Of a stretch of 64,000 bases of DNA, positions 46,436 to 55,485 are shown in pieces. Every line of letters begins with the position of its first letter. The stretch's first letter is position 1. The stretch covers positions 2,543,196 to 2,607,195 of the forward strand of contig LT608311.1 in the NCBI GenBank assembly GCA_900095875.1, written 5' to 3'. A program made the position numbers and the translations under genes. The stretch comes from Caecibacter massiliensis (GTDB taxonomy: Bacteria; Bacillota; Negativicutes; Veillonellales; Megasphaeraceae). Under the pieces are notes generated by a model. It had not been told where the DNA came from and ran no database searches. It was given only the letters and a program-made list of their open reading frames with translations.

Positions 46436-46558
46436 ATACCTCTCTCCTTTCCAGTTGGTATTCCTTCAGGACATAGTTCGCATGAATATTCTTTTACAAA
46501 ATTAAAATATTCATTTTATTTTTTATTTCCTGAAGAATTCAGTTCGCTGAATGATTAA

Positions 46559-46587
46559 AGTATAGAACATTTATTAATTTTTTTCAA
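46559..46587 (-). promoter_or_regulatory. Promoter of the DUF3311-symporter operon
   Basis: Minus-strand TTGAAA (46587-46582) and TATACT (46564-46559), 17 bases apart. Confidence 0.65.
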
Positions 46588-46743
46588 GGGTATTTTGGAA
46601 AAACAATTTAAATTTTTAAAATAAATGATTATATTTTTATAAAATTGCCTATTTAATCTATATTTTTAGTATGAATTGAATTTTGTATACAATATGTATG
46701 AACCATACACAAGGATTTTCCTGCTCCCCGGGACATACCACAT

Positions 46744-46779
46744 AAAAAAACAGAGTTTGTCCATCGGACAAACTCTGTT
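46744..46779 (-). terminator. Terminator of the cvfB gene
   Basis: AACAGAGTTTGTCC pairs with GGACAAACTCTGTT over a three-base loop, with TTTTTTT following on the minus strand. Confidence 0.9.
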
Positions 46780-46851
46780 GCTCATCAGAAAAGCACTTTA
46801 AAAGTTAAATCGCCTCATATATGCATTTTTTGCAAAGAAATCACATGGCAC

Positions 46852-47718
46852 TCAGGACTGTTGCTCATCGAGATAGGTCCAGCCATCTTCCTGATGGACT
46901 TTCCCTTCTTTCATGAGATGCCCCAGCGCACGCTTGAACGCCGATTTGCTCAGGCCAAATTTTGCCTTGATGACAGCCGGTGCCGTCGAATCACTGTAGG
47001 GCATCTTCCCCTTACGGCTCTGCAGAAATGTTACAATCTGGGCACAGTCTTCATCCATCGCCTTTTCCTTGACCGGTCGCAGAGAAATATTGATACGGCC
47101 ATCTTCCCGCAGGTAGGTAATGCGCCCTTTGATCATCTGGCCAATCAGGATAGGGCCATGGAACTCGCTGCGGTGCAGGAACGCAATCCACCGTTCCCGG
47201 GTCATGATATAGGCACCCTGGTCGTTCATATTATAGACGGCACCTTCTACCCAGTCGCCAATCCTGGCATCGGTCGCCGGCCGGGAAGCGCGGCGCATTT
47301 CGTCTTCTACTTCCATGGAAACGGCCAGACGATGGGATTTATCCTCATAGAGACGGACCCATACATATTCCCCTTCTTTCGGCCGTCCCTTCATTTCGGC
47401 AAAGGGCATGAAAATCCCCCGCTCTGTCCCGACATCGACAAAGGCGCCGAAACGGGTCGTGTTGATGATAGGGGCATAGCCAATCTGACCGATTTTGATT
47501 TTTGGCAGGCGCATGCTGGCAGTCAGCCGGCCTGACGGGTCATGATACAGGAATACGGTCACCGTATCCCCGACAGCAACAGGATGAGTCTGCTGATTTT
47601 TGTGCAGCAGGATATCATCATTCGTATTGCCCGTACCGCCATCGAGGAAGGCGCCCATCTCGCCGAGACGGAGCACTTTCAGGGCAGCGATACTGTTTTC
47701 CTGCAAAAGTTGATTCAT
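46852..47718 (-). CDS. cvfB: S1 RNA-binding domain protein (CvfB/YitL family)
   Basis: 288-residue protein with tandem S1-type RNA-binding domains (GQIGYAPIINTTRFGAFVDV..., WVEGAVYNMNDQGAYIMTRE) and a C-terminal winged helix (LSKSAFKRALGHLMKEGKV). This layout is CvfB/YitL, an RNA-binding factor linked to gene expression in Firmicutes. The start ATG 47718 lies one base after the rsfS stop. The longer in-frame start overlaps rsfS and is rejected. Last gene of the obgE-rsfS cluster, followed by a strong terminator. Confidence 0.88.
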   Translation of the reverse strand: MNQLLQENSIAALKVLRLGEMGAFLDGGTGNTNDDILLHKNQQTHPVAVGDTVTVFLYHDPSGRLTASMRLPKIKIGQIGYAPIINTTRFGAFVDVGTERGIFMPFAEMKGRPKEGEYVWVRLYEDKSHRLAVSMEVEDEMRRASRPATDARIGDWVEGAVYNMNDQGAYIMTRERWIAFLHRSEFHGPILIGQMIKGRITYLREDGRINISLRPVKEKAMDEDCAQIVTFLQSRKGKMPYSDSTAPAVIKAKFGLSKSAFKRALGHLMKEGKVHQEDGWTYLDEQQS

Positions 47719-47719
47719 C

Positions 47720-48100
47720 TTATTCTCCTTCAAAGGGAATCCGCGGTGCATCGCACCAGAGATTTTCCAGTTCATAATAGCTGCGGTCCTGATCGACAAA
47801 AACGTGGGTCACCACATCGCCGGCATCGATGAGGATCCAGCGGCCGGAACGGTAGCCTTCGACATGACGGACCGTGTATCCGTTCTTTTCCAGTTCCTCT
47901 TCCACGTTGTCGGCAATACTCTGGGCCTGACGGGTATTGCGGGCGCTGCAGATGACAAAATAATCGGCCATGATTGATGCCGTCATCATATCGAGGATGA
48001 TGATATCCCAGCCTTTTTTGTCATATGCAGCCTGGGCTGCGATTTCATAACAAGTCTTTTCCTTTGTGTCGTGTGTCTGTTCTTTCATTACTAATGGCAT
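47720..48100 (-). CDS. rsfS: Ribosome silencing factor
   Basis: 126-residue RsfS/Iojap protein that binds L14 and stops 30S-50S joining when nutrients are poor. Typical sequence: YDKKGWDIIILDMMTASIMA, DYFVICSARNTRQAQSIADN, and DAGDVVTHVFVDQDRSYYEL then LENLWCDAP. ATG 48100 is preceded by AGGAG at a rather long distance; an ATG four codons later is possible. It lies between the LCP gene and cvfB, as in many Firmicutes. Confidence 0.93.
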   Translation of the reverse strand: MPLVMKEQTHDTKEKTCYEIAAQAAYDKKGWDIIILDMMTASIMADYFVICSARNTRQAQSIADNVEEELEKNGYTVRHVEGYRSGRWILIDAGDVVTHVFVDQDRSYYELENLWCDAPRIPFEGE

Positions 48101-48140
48101 TTCTTTCTATCTTCTCCTTTTTTATCCCATCCACGCCGTA

Positions 48141-49094
48141 CTATTCATTGGCTATGGCATGGCTGCTCGTCCCGATAATCTTTTGTACTTCTACGGGATC
48201 AAAATTCCATAACGTATCCGATGTAGCCGTTTTCGTTTCTCCACTCTTCGCAATTTCGCCGGGCAGCATGTAAAAGTGAATGTCCGACACGGGCACATTG
48301 CGGAATGTCCAGACAAGTCGTGCCATGTCTTTGGCCGATATGTTGGAATCTACGTCGTGCCAGACGCGGTATGCGTTTACCGCATTCGTTATACCAAAGT
48401 GGGTTTCCCGGTCTTCATAAAATGCCTTGAGGAATCGTTCCTGCCGCAGTGCCTGGAAAAGCGGGCCTTCCTTGTCACTATAACTCATATAGCCGGCAGA
48501 TTCCCGCCCCGTAAGCAGCTGGTATCCCTGGCCGAGATTGAAATCAACCGCCCCATCGCTGGTTTCCCCGTACATCGGTTTTTCTACATACAGTGGCAGG
48601 CCGTCATTGATATCGATCATCCGGGCAAACGATTCAGGCGTAAAAGAAATATAATACGGAATGCGGATGTGGAAGATATCTTCTACGACAGCCCGGGTAA
48701 GGCTCATCCCGCCTTCGGTGTAAATATCCTGCAGTGCCTGTACTCCTTTTCCCTTCCGTCCTTCAATCTTGGTGTTATTGGGCAGCATGATGAAATCAAC
48801 GGTCTTCTTTTCTTTATTGACGGCTGCCAGTCCGACGAAATTCGTCCGCGGCGCCGCTTCTTCATCGACACCGATAACCAGCACATAGAGAGGTATATCC
48901 GGACTCTGTTGGGCAAATTCTTCGTTTGCCGGTGACGGACGGAAATGAAACCAGGCCAGTACACCGGCAATGATAGCCAGCCCGATGAGGATTGCCATTC
49001 CCAATCTGTGCCAGAACCGGCGTTTCCGTTCATCCGGGCTGACGGTCCGGCGACGCTTGTTCCGCGTCTTCCCTTTCTTTTGCTTTTCACCCAT
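48141..49094 (-). CDS. LytR-CpsA-Psr (LCP) family protein
   Basis: 317-residue membrane-anchored protein. A basic cytoplasmic N-terminus (KGKTRNKRRRTVSPDERKRR) is followed by one helix (about 31-50) and an extracytoplasmic LCP domain. The domain contains LYVLVIGVDEEAAPRTNFVG and RLV-type segments MDINDGL- and LLTGRESAGYMSYSDKEG. LCP enzymes attach lipid-linked glycans to the wall or membrane. In a diderm Firmicute the acceptor is uncertain. Overlaps yqeK by eight bases. The conserved arginines of the active site appear partly altered (DEEAAPRT). Confidence 0.82.
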   Translation of the reverse strand: MGEKQKKGKTRNKRRRTVSPDERKRRFWHRLGMAILIGLAIIAGVLAWFHFRPSPANEEFAQQSPDIPLYVLVIGVDEEAAPRTNFVGLAAVNKEKKTVDFIMLPNNTKIEGRKGKGVQALQDIYTEGGMSLTRAVVEDIFHIRIPYYISFTPESFARMIDINDGLPLYVEKPMYGETSDGAVDFNLGQGYQLLTGRESAGYMSYSDKEGPLFQALRQERFLKAFYEDRETHFGITNAVNAYRVWHDVDSNISAKDMARLVWTFRNVPVSDIHFYMLPGEIAKSGETKTATSDTLWNFDPVEVQKIIGTSSHAIANE

Positions 49095-49692
49095 TTTTCT
49101 GTCTCCCCTTCTTCTGCATCGCCAGAATCTGGGCATTGCGGTTGATGACCGTGCCGGCAAAAATAAGCTTGTCCTGTTCCAGCAGATGGGAAATGGTCGA
49201 ATCGTATCCGGCAAGGACCGCCTGGTCCAGGTCTGCAGCGGCCAATTCGCGAAGGTGTTCTACGCCGTCGAAATCACGGTTTTCTTCGATGTAATCGGCA
49301 ACAAAGATGATCTTTTCCAGTGTCCCCATGACTTCTGCCCCAGTCGTATGATGGGCCAGGGCTGCAAGAAATTCCTCGTCTGTCAGGTGATACTTCGTAC
49401 GGGCAACGGTAACGGCCGCATACCCATGGAGCAGGCCGCCGTTTGTCATGATGGCATCATCGAGACGGTCGCCGAAAGACTGCCGGGCCAGTTCCTGCAT
49501 TTCCTCCAGAGGCAGCTGCTTGGCCGCATCGTGCAGAAGACCAGCCGTTTCAGCTTTATCGGGATCATAGTCATTACGCCAAGCCAGCTGACGGGCTGCC
49601 TTGGCTACGCCCAGGACATGCTTATACCGGTGGGCAGATAATATGCTTTTTAAATCACTTTTTATTTCTTCTTTTAACGTTGTGCTGTACAT
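49087..49692 (-). CDS. yqeK: HD-domain phosphohydrolase YqeK (Ap4A hydrolase)
   Basis: 201-residue HD-domain protein of the YqeK family, which cleaves diadenosine tetraphosphate. The metal ligands are visible: KHVLGVAKAA (H), ETAGLLHDAAKQLP (HD), LLHGYAAVTVA (H), LAALAHHTTG and IFVADYIEENRDFDG (D). ATG 49692 overlaps the end of nadD by 19 bases. The longer in-frame start at 49911 runs inside nadD and is rejected. nadD and yqeK are neighbours in most Firmicutes. Confidence 0.92.
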   Translation of the reverse strand: MYSTTLKEEIKSDLKSILSAHRYKHVLGVAKAARQLAWRNDYDPDKAETAGLLHDAAKQLPLEEMQELARQSFGDRLDDAIMTNGGLLHGYAAVTVARTKYHLTDEEFLAALAHHTTGAEVMGTLEKIIFVADYIEENRDFDGVEHLRELAAADLDQAVLAGYDSTISHLLEQDKLIFAGTVINRNAQILAMQKKGRQKNG

Positions 49693-50291
49693 TGATATAT
49701 CCCATTCTTCCTGATATAGTCTGCAACGGCCCGGGGAATCATATAGCGGATGCTGCGGCCTTCCCGGATGCGCCGGCGCAGTTCCGTCGAAGAGAGTTCC
49801 ATGGTCGGTACGGACAGCTTCAGGATGTGATGTCCCAGACTGCCGAAATGCCGGACGACGGGCATGATGGCTTCTGTACCGTCCGGACGGGTTGCGCCGA
49901 TGAAATGGCACAGACGTAATATATCTTCCGGATGATTCCAGTTCGGAAGGTCCTGTATGGTGTCCGTACCGGAAATGAAATACAATTCATGACTGGGGCC
50001 GTACAATTTCTTTAAAAAACGCAGTGTATCCAACGTATACGATGGTCCTCCCCGGCGTATTTCCATGTCGCTGACCGTAAAATAGGGATTATCGGCCGTC
50101 GCCAGACGCGTCATTTCCAGCCGCTGTTGTGCCGTAGCGCCGTGTACTTCTTTATGAGGGGTAATGTATGAAGGAATAAAGAGGACGCGGTCCAGCGAAT
50201 ACGCTTCCCGTGCTTCTTCGGCTATCATCAGGTGTCCCAAGTGGATCGGATTGAAAGTTCCGCCCATAACACCCAATCTAGTGATTTCCAT
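49674..50291 (-). CDS. nadD: Nicotinate-nucleotide adenylyltransferase
   Basis: 205-residue enzyme making deamido-NAD from nicotinate mononucleotide and ATP. The nucleotidyltransferase motif GGTFNPIHLGHLMIAEEA is at the N-terminus. LYFISGTDTIQDLPNWNHPE carries the substrate loop, and the C-terminal SSTELRRRIREGRSIRYMIP holds the ISSTxxR signature. Family length and neighbours (proBA upstream, yqeK overlapping downstream) are usual. Confidence 0.95.
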   Translation of the reverse strand: MEITRLGVMGGTFNPIHLGHLMIAEEAREAYSLDRVLFIPSYITPHKEVHGATAQQRLEMTRLATADNPYFTVSDMEIRRGGPSYTLDTLRFLKKLYGPSHELYFISGTDTIQDLPNWNHPEDILRLCHFIGATRPDGTEAIMPVVRHFGSLGHHILKLSVPTMELSSTELRRRIREGRSIRYMIPRAVADYIRKNGIYQCTAQR

Positions 50292-50435
50292 AATAGATAT
50301 ACATACCTCCCCAGATAATAGCCACTACTATTATATATAATAGCAAAAAAATGGCGTAATGTTTATACTCATATTGCGTCTTCGGTGAGGACGCATACTG
50401 ACGCAGCGTCCGCACGTATCCGCGCAGGCATCGCA

Positions 50436-51689
50436 TCATTGGCGGATCTGTCCCTTACCGTGGATCAGATATTTATAGCTGACCAGCGCTTCCAGTCCCA
50501 TCGGTCCCCGGGCATGGAGTTTCTGCGTGCTGATGCCGATTTCTGCGCCAAAGCCAAATTCAAAGCCGTCGGTAAACCGCGTCGAGGCATTGACATACAC
50601 GGCTGCTGAATCGACTTCCTGCAGGAATCGTTCCGCCGTATCTGTATTTTCCGTGACAATAGTTTCTGAATGATGGGTGCTGTAGCGGCGAATATGATCC
50701 AGCGCTTCATCGAGAGATGAAACCGTGCGGATAGACATGATGAGGGCATTGTATTCCGTGCGCCAGTCTTCTTCTGATGCCATTTCTATGCCCGTTCCGC
50801 CAGCTTCTCTGGCAGCCGTATCGGCCCTCATTTCAACATGGCGGGCCTTCAGGACCGGTACCAGCTTTTCCATAAGCGGCTGGACGACGTCCTTGTGGAC
50901 CAGCAGTGTTTCCATGGCATTGCACGTAGAGGGACGGGATACTTTGGCATTTTCAATGATGCTGACGGCCATGTCGAGGTCGGCATCTTTATCGACGTAG
51001 ACATGGCAGACGCCGCTTCCCGTTTCGATGACCGGAACTTTCGCCGTATCGACGACCATGCGGATCAGACCGGCTCCCCCGCGGGGAATCGCCAGATTGA
51101 TGTACTGGCGCAGTGTCAGCAGTTCGCCGACCAGGGCCCGGTCGGTATTTTCCATAATCGTAACGGCATCGGACGGAAGGCCGGCACGTGCAATGGCATG
51201 GCGGATGACTCCCGCCAGAGCCACGTTGGAATGGATGGCTTCACTGCCTCCGCGCAATACGGTCGCATTACCTGATTTCAGACACAGGACAGCCGCATCG
51301 ACAGTGACATTAGGGCGGGATTCGAAGATGATGGCAATGACGCCGAGCGGAACGGTCACCTTATCGATATGCAGGCCGTTGGGACGGTCCCAGGATGCCA
51401 GCGTCTGCCCGACGGGATCTGGCAGGGCAATGACCTGACGGACTCCTTCAGCCATTCCCCGGATGCGGTCCGGCGTCAGGGTCAGCCTGTCAATCATGGC
51501 GTCGCTCATTCCCTTTTTCCGGGCTGCCGCTACATCGGCTGCGTTGGCCTCCATAATAGAACTGGCCTGAGCCAGCAAATCATCTGCAATATAGGTGAGA
51601 GCATTATTTTTTACTGTTGTATCCGCATTGGCCAGAGCATACGATGCCTGCCGGGCTGCCCGGGCTTTCCGGACGGCTTCTGATTCCAT
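50436..51689 (-). CDS. proA: Glutamate-5-semialdehyde dehydrogenase
   Basis: 417-residue ProA reducing gamma-glutamyl phosphate to the semialdehyde in proline synthesis. GVIAIIFESRPNVTVDAAVL and LRGGSEAIHSN are for NADPH and phosphate. The catalytic cysteine is in SRPSTCNAMETLLVH near residue 250, and FGFGAEIGISTQKLHARGPM near the end is a ProA hallmark. 14 bases after proB. A 144-base gap before nadD shows a weak hairpin near 50374-50390 but no certain terminator. Confidence 0.96.
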   Translation of the reverse strand: MESEAVRKARAARQASYALANADTTVKNNALTYIADDLLAQASSIMEANAADVAAARKKGMSDAMIDRLTLTPDRIRGMAEGVRQVIALPDPVGQTLASWDRPNGLHIDKVTVPLGVIAIIFESRPNVTVDAAVLCLKSGNATVLRGGSEAIHSNVALAGVIRHAIARAGLPSDAVTIMENTDRALVGELLTLRQYINLAIPRGGAGLIRMVVDTAKVPVIETGSGVCHVYVDKDADLDMAVSIIENAKVSRPSTCNAMETLLVHKDVVQPLMEKLVPVLKARHVEMRADTAAREAGGTGIEMASEEDWRTEYNALIMSIRTVSSLDEALDHIRRYSTHHSETIVTENTDTAERFLQEVDSAAVYVNASTRFTDGFEFGFGAEIGISTQKLHARGPMGLEALVSYKYLIHGKGQIRQ

Positions 51690-51703
51690 AGCCTCTTCCC
51701 CCT

Positions 51704-52840
51704 TTAATACATAGCCACGAGATTATCGCGGTGAATGACTTCTTCATAAATGCCGTCATGGCCCAGTACTTTAGGAATATCGGAAGACTGGACGCCTTTG
51801 ATGGCATTGATATTGATACTGCTGTAGTTGGCTATCCCTTTAGCAATGATGATGCCATCGTACTGGACGTTGACGATATCTCCCTCCTGGAATATACCTT
51901 CTACGGCCGTAATCCCGACGGGAAGAAGACTCGACCCGTGGTCGATGATGGCATCACGGCAGCCCTTATCGACGACGATACTGCCTTTCGCCCTGCTGCC
52001 CGAAACGAGCCATCGCTTCTTGGAGTGAAGAGGCGTATCCTTGGCTTTGAACAGCGTACCAACGCCCTCTCCTCCGACGATGCGGCTGATGATACCGTCT
52101 TCACTGCCCGACGCGATGACCATATCGACATCGGCCGCAGTAGCAATCGAGGCTGCCTGGATTTTGGTATGCATGCCGCCAGTGCCCATACTGGAACCGG
52201 CATCACCGGCGATTTCATAGATGTGTTTATCAATCGTATGGACGACGGGAATGATGGTCGCTTCCGGATGTGTTTTGGGATTGTCCGTGTATAACCCGTC
52301 GATATCGGAGAGAAGGATGAGCAGATCGGCATCGACGAGACCGCTGACCATAGCAGAAAGAGTATCGTTATCGCCGATTTTATATTCATCGACGGCGACG
52401 ACATCGTTTTCATTGATGATAGGAATGATTCCCATCTCCAGCATGGTCAGGAGCGTATTGCGGGAATTCATGAACTTGCTCCGATCCTGGGAATCCATCC
52501 GCGTCAAAAGTACCTGTCCTACGATTTGTCCATATTCGCGGAACATCATTTCGTAGGTATGCATGAGTACGCCCTGTCCGACAGCTGCCACCGCCTGTTT
52601 TTCCCGGATACTGCGCGGCCGGTGGTCCAGGTGCAGCGGGGCCAGACCGGCATTGGTCGCACCGGAACTGACGAGGATCATCTCTTTCCCCTGATTTTGC
52701 AAATCGGCCAGTTCCCGGACCAGATGTTCGATGCGCCGGTAATTGAGCTTGCCGTTTTCATAAGAAATCGTACTGGACCCTACTTTGACGACGATGCGTT
52801 TTTTATTGGTAAAATCTCTCTGCTTGCAGTCCACTTCCAT
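51704..52840 (-). CDS. proB: Glutamate 5-kinase
   Basis: 378-residue ProB, the feedback-regulated first enzyme of proline synthesis. Motifs: RIVVKVGSSTISYENGKL near the N-terminus, VSSGATNAGL, IPIINENDVVAVDEYKIGDN, GTGGMHTKIQAASIATAA, then a C-terminal PUA domain (KGSIVVDKGCRDAIIDHGSS, LLPVGI). ATG 52840 starts seven bases after yhbY. An in-frame longer start at 53041 lies inside yhbY and is rejected. Confidence 0.95.
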   Translation of the reverse strand: MEVDCKQRDFTNKKRIVVKVGSSTISYENGKLNYRRIEHLVRELADLQNQGKEMILVSSGATNAGLAPLHLDHRPRSIREKQAVAAVGQGVLMHTYEMMFREYGQIVGQVLLTRMDSQDRSKFMNSRNTLLTMLEMGIIPIINENDVVAVDEYKIGDNDTLSAMVSGLVDADLLILLSDIDGLYTDNPKTHPEATIIPVVHTIDKHIYEIAGDAGSSMGTGGMHTKIQAASIATAADVDMVIASGSEDGIISRIVGGEGVGTLFKAKDTPLHSKKRWLVSGSRAKGSIVVDKGCRDAIIDHGSSLLPVGITAVEGIFQEGDIVNVQYDGIIIAKGIANYSSININAIKGVQSSDIPKVLGHDGIYEEVIHRDNLVAMY

Positions 52841-52847
52841 CACTGTC

Positions 52848-53141
52848 CTACTCTTTAATATAGTCGTAATGCGATTTATCTTTCTTCTTTTTGAACAGGA
52901 CGCCGTAATGGCCGATGACCTGTACGAGTTCGGCTCCCAGCATACCTGCCAGTGTTTCCATGGTTTCCGCCGTATCGAGGTCGGCATTATTGAGCACATG
53001 GGCCTTGACCAGTTCTCTGGCGGTAATGGCAGCCCGGGCACTATCGATGACGGCGTCGGACAGTCCTTCCTTTCCTATCTGGATGACCGACGGCATCTGG
53101 CTGGCCAGTGCCTTGAGTTGTTTTTTATCTTTATTATTCAT
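52848..53141 (-). CDS. yhbY: CRS1/YhbY family RNA-binding protein
   Basis: 97-residue single CRM-domain protein associated with the 50S subunit. It has QLKALASQMPSVIQIGKEGL with the GKxG-type loop, ARELVKAHVLNNADLD and VQVIGHYGVLFKKKKDKSHY. It fits between obgE (11 bases upstream) and proB (7 bases downstream), a conserved order. Involved in ribosome assembly by family knowledge. Confidence 0.94.
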   Translation of the reverse strand: MNNKDKKQLKALASQMPSVIQIGKEGLSDAVIDSARAAITARELVKAHVLNNADLDTAETMETLAGMLGAELVQVIGHYGVLFKKKKDKSHYDYIKE

Positions 53142-53152
53142 ATTCTATCTCC

Positions 53153-54424
53153 TTATTTGCGGTATTCAAATTCCATGGAATAAATGCGCACCGTATCGCC
53201 TTCCTGGATGCCCTCTTTTTGCAGCATCTTGTCCAGTTCCATATAACGCCAGATACGCTGGAACCGGCGCAGGGACATGTCATCATCGAAATTCGTCATG
53301 GCGACGAGCCGTTCGATCCGGGGGCCGGTAATGACAAAGGCACCATCATCGTCGCGATGAATTTCAAAATCCGGTTTTTCTTCTGGTTTATAGATGACCT
53401 CTTCATCCGTTTCGTCCGGTTCTTCCACATACGTTTCCAGCAGTTTCCAGACATATTCCATCAGCTCCGGCAATCCTTCGCCGGACATAGCACAGATAGG
53501 GAATACGTCCCGGCCCCGTTCATCCATATACTGCTGGAGCCGTTTCAGATTCGTATCATCAGATAATAAATCGATTTTATTGGCTGCGATGACCTGCTGT
53601 TTCCGCGACAGTTTTTCACTGTATTTTGCCAGTTCGCCATTGATTTTCTCATAATCCTCGATGGGATCGCGTCCTTCACTGCCGGACACGTCGAGAACGT
53701 GGATGAGAATTTTCGTCCGTTCAATATGGCGCAGGAAATCATGGCCCAGACCGACGCCTTCGGCTGCCCCGTCGATAAGGCCGGGAATATCGGCCATGAC
53801 GAAGCTGCGTTGATCCGGCAGATTGACGACGCCGAGGATGGGGTTCAGCGTCGTGAAATGATAGGCTGCTACTTCCGGCTGGGCCGCAGATACTTTGCGC
53901 AGGATGCTCGATTTTCCTACGCTGGGATACCCCAGAAGGCCTACATCGGCCAGTACTTTGAGTTCCAGGCGCAGCCAGCGTTCTTCCCCCGGTTCCCCCC
54001 GTTCAGCAAAGGTCGGTGCCCGGTTGGCACTGGTACGGAAATGATAGTTGCCCCGGCCGCCGCGGCCGCCTTTAGCGACGATGGCCTGCTGTCCGTCGTG
54101 GCTCAGGTCAGCGAGGAGAGCGTTCGATTCTTCATCGCGCACGACCGTGCCGACGGGTACGGGGATGAGCAGGTCATCGGCGTCGCGGCCGAATTTATTG
54201 CTCCCCTGGCCTTTTCCGCCCGGTTTGGCTTTAAACAACCGGCGATAGCGGAAATCTACCAGCGTATTCACATTGCGGTCAGCCACGAGGATGACATTTC
54301 CTCCCTGGCCGCCGTCACCGCCATTGGGACCGCCTTTGGGTACAAACTTTTCATGACGGAAGCTGCTCATCCCGTCTCCGCCCTTGCCGGACTGCACAAA
54401 TATTCTTGCTCTGTCTATAAACAT
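53153..54424 (-). CDS. obgE: GTPase ObgE/CgtA
   Basis: 423-residue Obg GTPase for 50S assembly and stress signalling. The glycine-rich Obg fold has GKGGDGMSSFRHEKFVPKGG and GGDGGQGGNVI. The G domain contains GYPSVGKSSILRK (P-loop), DIPGLIDGAAEGVGLG, AANKIDLL and CAMSGEG. A C-terminal OCT domain ends KMLQKEGIQEGDTVRIYSME. First gene of the yhbY-proBA cluster. Upstream is a TATAAT at 54489-54484 (minus) with an extended TG motif as a likely promoter. Confidence 0.96.
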   Translation of the reverse strand: MFIDRARIFVQSGKGGDGMSSFRHEKFVPKGGPNGGDGGQGGNVILVADRNVNTLVDFRYRRLFKAKPGGKGQGSNKFGRDADDLLIPVPVGTVVRDEESNALLADLSHDGQQAIVAKGGRGGRGNYHFRTSANRAPTFAERGEPGEERWLRLELKVLADVGLLGYPSVGKSSILRKVSAAQPEVAAYHFTTLNPILGVVNLPDQRSFVMADIPGLIDGAAEGVGLGHDFLRHIERTKILIHVLDVSGSEGRDPIEDYEKINGELAKYSEKLSRKQQVIAANKIDLLSDDTNLKRLQQYMDERGRDVFPICAMSGEGLPELMEYVWKLLETYVEEPDETDEEVIYKPEEKPDFEIHRDDDGAFVITGPRIERLVAMTNFDDDMSLRRFQRIWRYMELDKMLQKEGIQEGDTVRIYSMEFEYRK

Positions 54425-54672
54425 ATTTACACCTCATCGAAAAAAAGGAACAGTGACTAAAATATAAAAAAGCATTGAATTACATTATACCATAAACCGC
54501 CGCCGGAAATGATAGAATCTGCTAAAATAGCGAAAAAAAAGTAAAATAAATAGTGCCCGGAGCTTTCCAGCCGGGTGGGAACACCGGAAAAAGTCAAACG
54601 GTGCAAAAATATCCATAACGTGGTACACTATACTTGATATTGTATGATACATATCAATGGGAGGTTCTTTGT
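54425..54672. other. Divergent intergenic region between obgE and the aroD-like gene
   Basis: No gene. It holds the obgE promoter (extended -10 near 54484-54492 on the minus strand) and a 24-base imperfect dyad (54634-54657). The dyad ends a few bases before the ribosome binding site of the plus-strand gene and could be an operator. Confidence 0.45.
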
Positions 54673-55413
54673 ATGGCTAATTTAGCAAATATCCGGCTGA
54701 ACCGGAAAAAACCGATTATCTGTGTTCCCTGTACTGGCGCAACAGTGGGTGACATCTGTTACAGCTGCCAGCAGATACGGGAAAAACCGCATGACATCAT
54801 TGAGTACAATGCCGGCACCTTTAACGGCCTGCCCAATTTGTCCCAGCTGTGGAATGCCCTGCTGATGATCACCCAGGCAACCAATGAAGGGACGTTTATT
54901 TTTAAATGTGAAAAAAAAGATCTGCCTGAATACTGCCGTACCGAACGGGACTACCGTGACATCATGACCTTTGCCCTGCGCAGCGGCCTTCCCGATGCAC
55001 TGGAAATCGCCGCCGATACAGACCCCGATCTCATAGATGATTTGTCGGAACAATGTATGGATACGGGCCTGATTCCAATCATTTCCCTGTCCCTGACCAA
55101 TGCGTCAGAGGCCTCATCCCTGGAACAGCGCCTGACCGGTCTGTCTGACCTGGAAGCCCATACATTCCACATCACCTTCCCGGCACAGACGACGGATGAT
55201 ATCGATGCCGTCCGTCAGGCTGTCCGCGCATTTTTACAGGAAAATTACGAATTCAAGGTCATCATCCAGCCAACTGGCCCGGTTGCCAAAGCGGAACTCC
55301 TGAAAGGGAACACCTTTGATTCGCCCATACTTTACGCAGCCGTCAACGAAGAAACGGATTCATTACCGTCCTGCACGGATCTGCGCCGGGTCCTCGATGA
55401 AAAGGGGCTTTGA
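54673..55413 (+). CDS. Type I 3-dehydroquinase-like protein, catalytic residues missing
   Basis: 246-residue protein with the overall pattern of type I 3-dehydroquinate dehydratase (AroD): RKKPIICVPCTGATVGDI at the first strand, DIIEYNAGTF, GTFIFKCEKKD and DALEIAADTD. Its end is FDSPILYAAVNEETDSLPSC, where AroD has the conserved GS-LT-A-...-SAPGQ. The catalytic histidine motif (SYHD) reads SLTN at residues 140-143. The Schiff-base lysine position reads His166 (TFHITF), and the SMG-G-SR substrate loop reads PTGPVAKAE. It therefore looks non-catalytic. Start ATG 54673 follows GGGAGGT. Its role is unknown. Confidence 0.6.
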   Translation: MANLANIRLNRKKPIICVPCTGATVGDICYSCQQIREKPHDIIEYNAGTFNGLPNLSQLWNALLMITQATNEGTFIFKCEKKDLPEYCRTERDYRDIMTFALRSGLPDALEIAADTDPDLIDDLSEQCMDTGLIPIISLSLTNASEASSLEQRLTGLSDLEAHTFHITFPAQTTDDIDAVRQAVRAFLQENYEFKVIIQPTGPVAKAELLKGNTFDSPILYAAVNEETDSLPSCTDLRRVLDEKGL

Positions 55414-55435
55414 TTGAACATATATGGTATGAACC

Positions 55436-55474
55436 AGGAACGGGCCTGCCCATAACGCGGCAGGCCCGTTCCTT
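55436..55474. terminator. Strong bidirectional terminator
   Basis: AGGAACGGGCCTGCC pairs perfectly with its complement over an 8-base loop, between the aroD-like gene and htpX, which converge. Confidence 0.9.
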
Positions 55475-55485
55475 TGTGTATGACA

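Larger units (their letters stand above)
46436..46851 (-). other. Intergenic region with symporter promoter and cvfB terminator
   Basis: 416 bases, AT-rich, no gene. It contains the symporter promoter (46559-46587) with a ~115-base leader carrying an inverted repeat (GAATATT at 46484-46490 with AATATTC at 46506-46512). It also holds the terminator of the S1-domain gene (46744-46779). Nothing else is interpretable. Confidence 0.55.
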
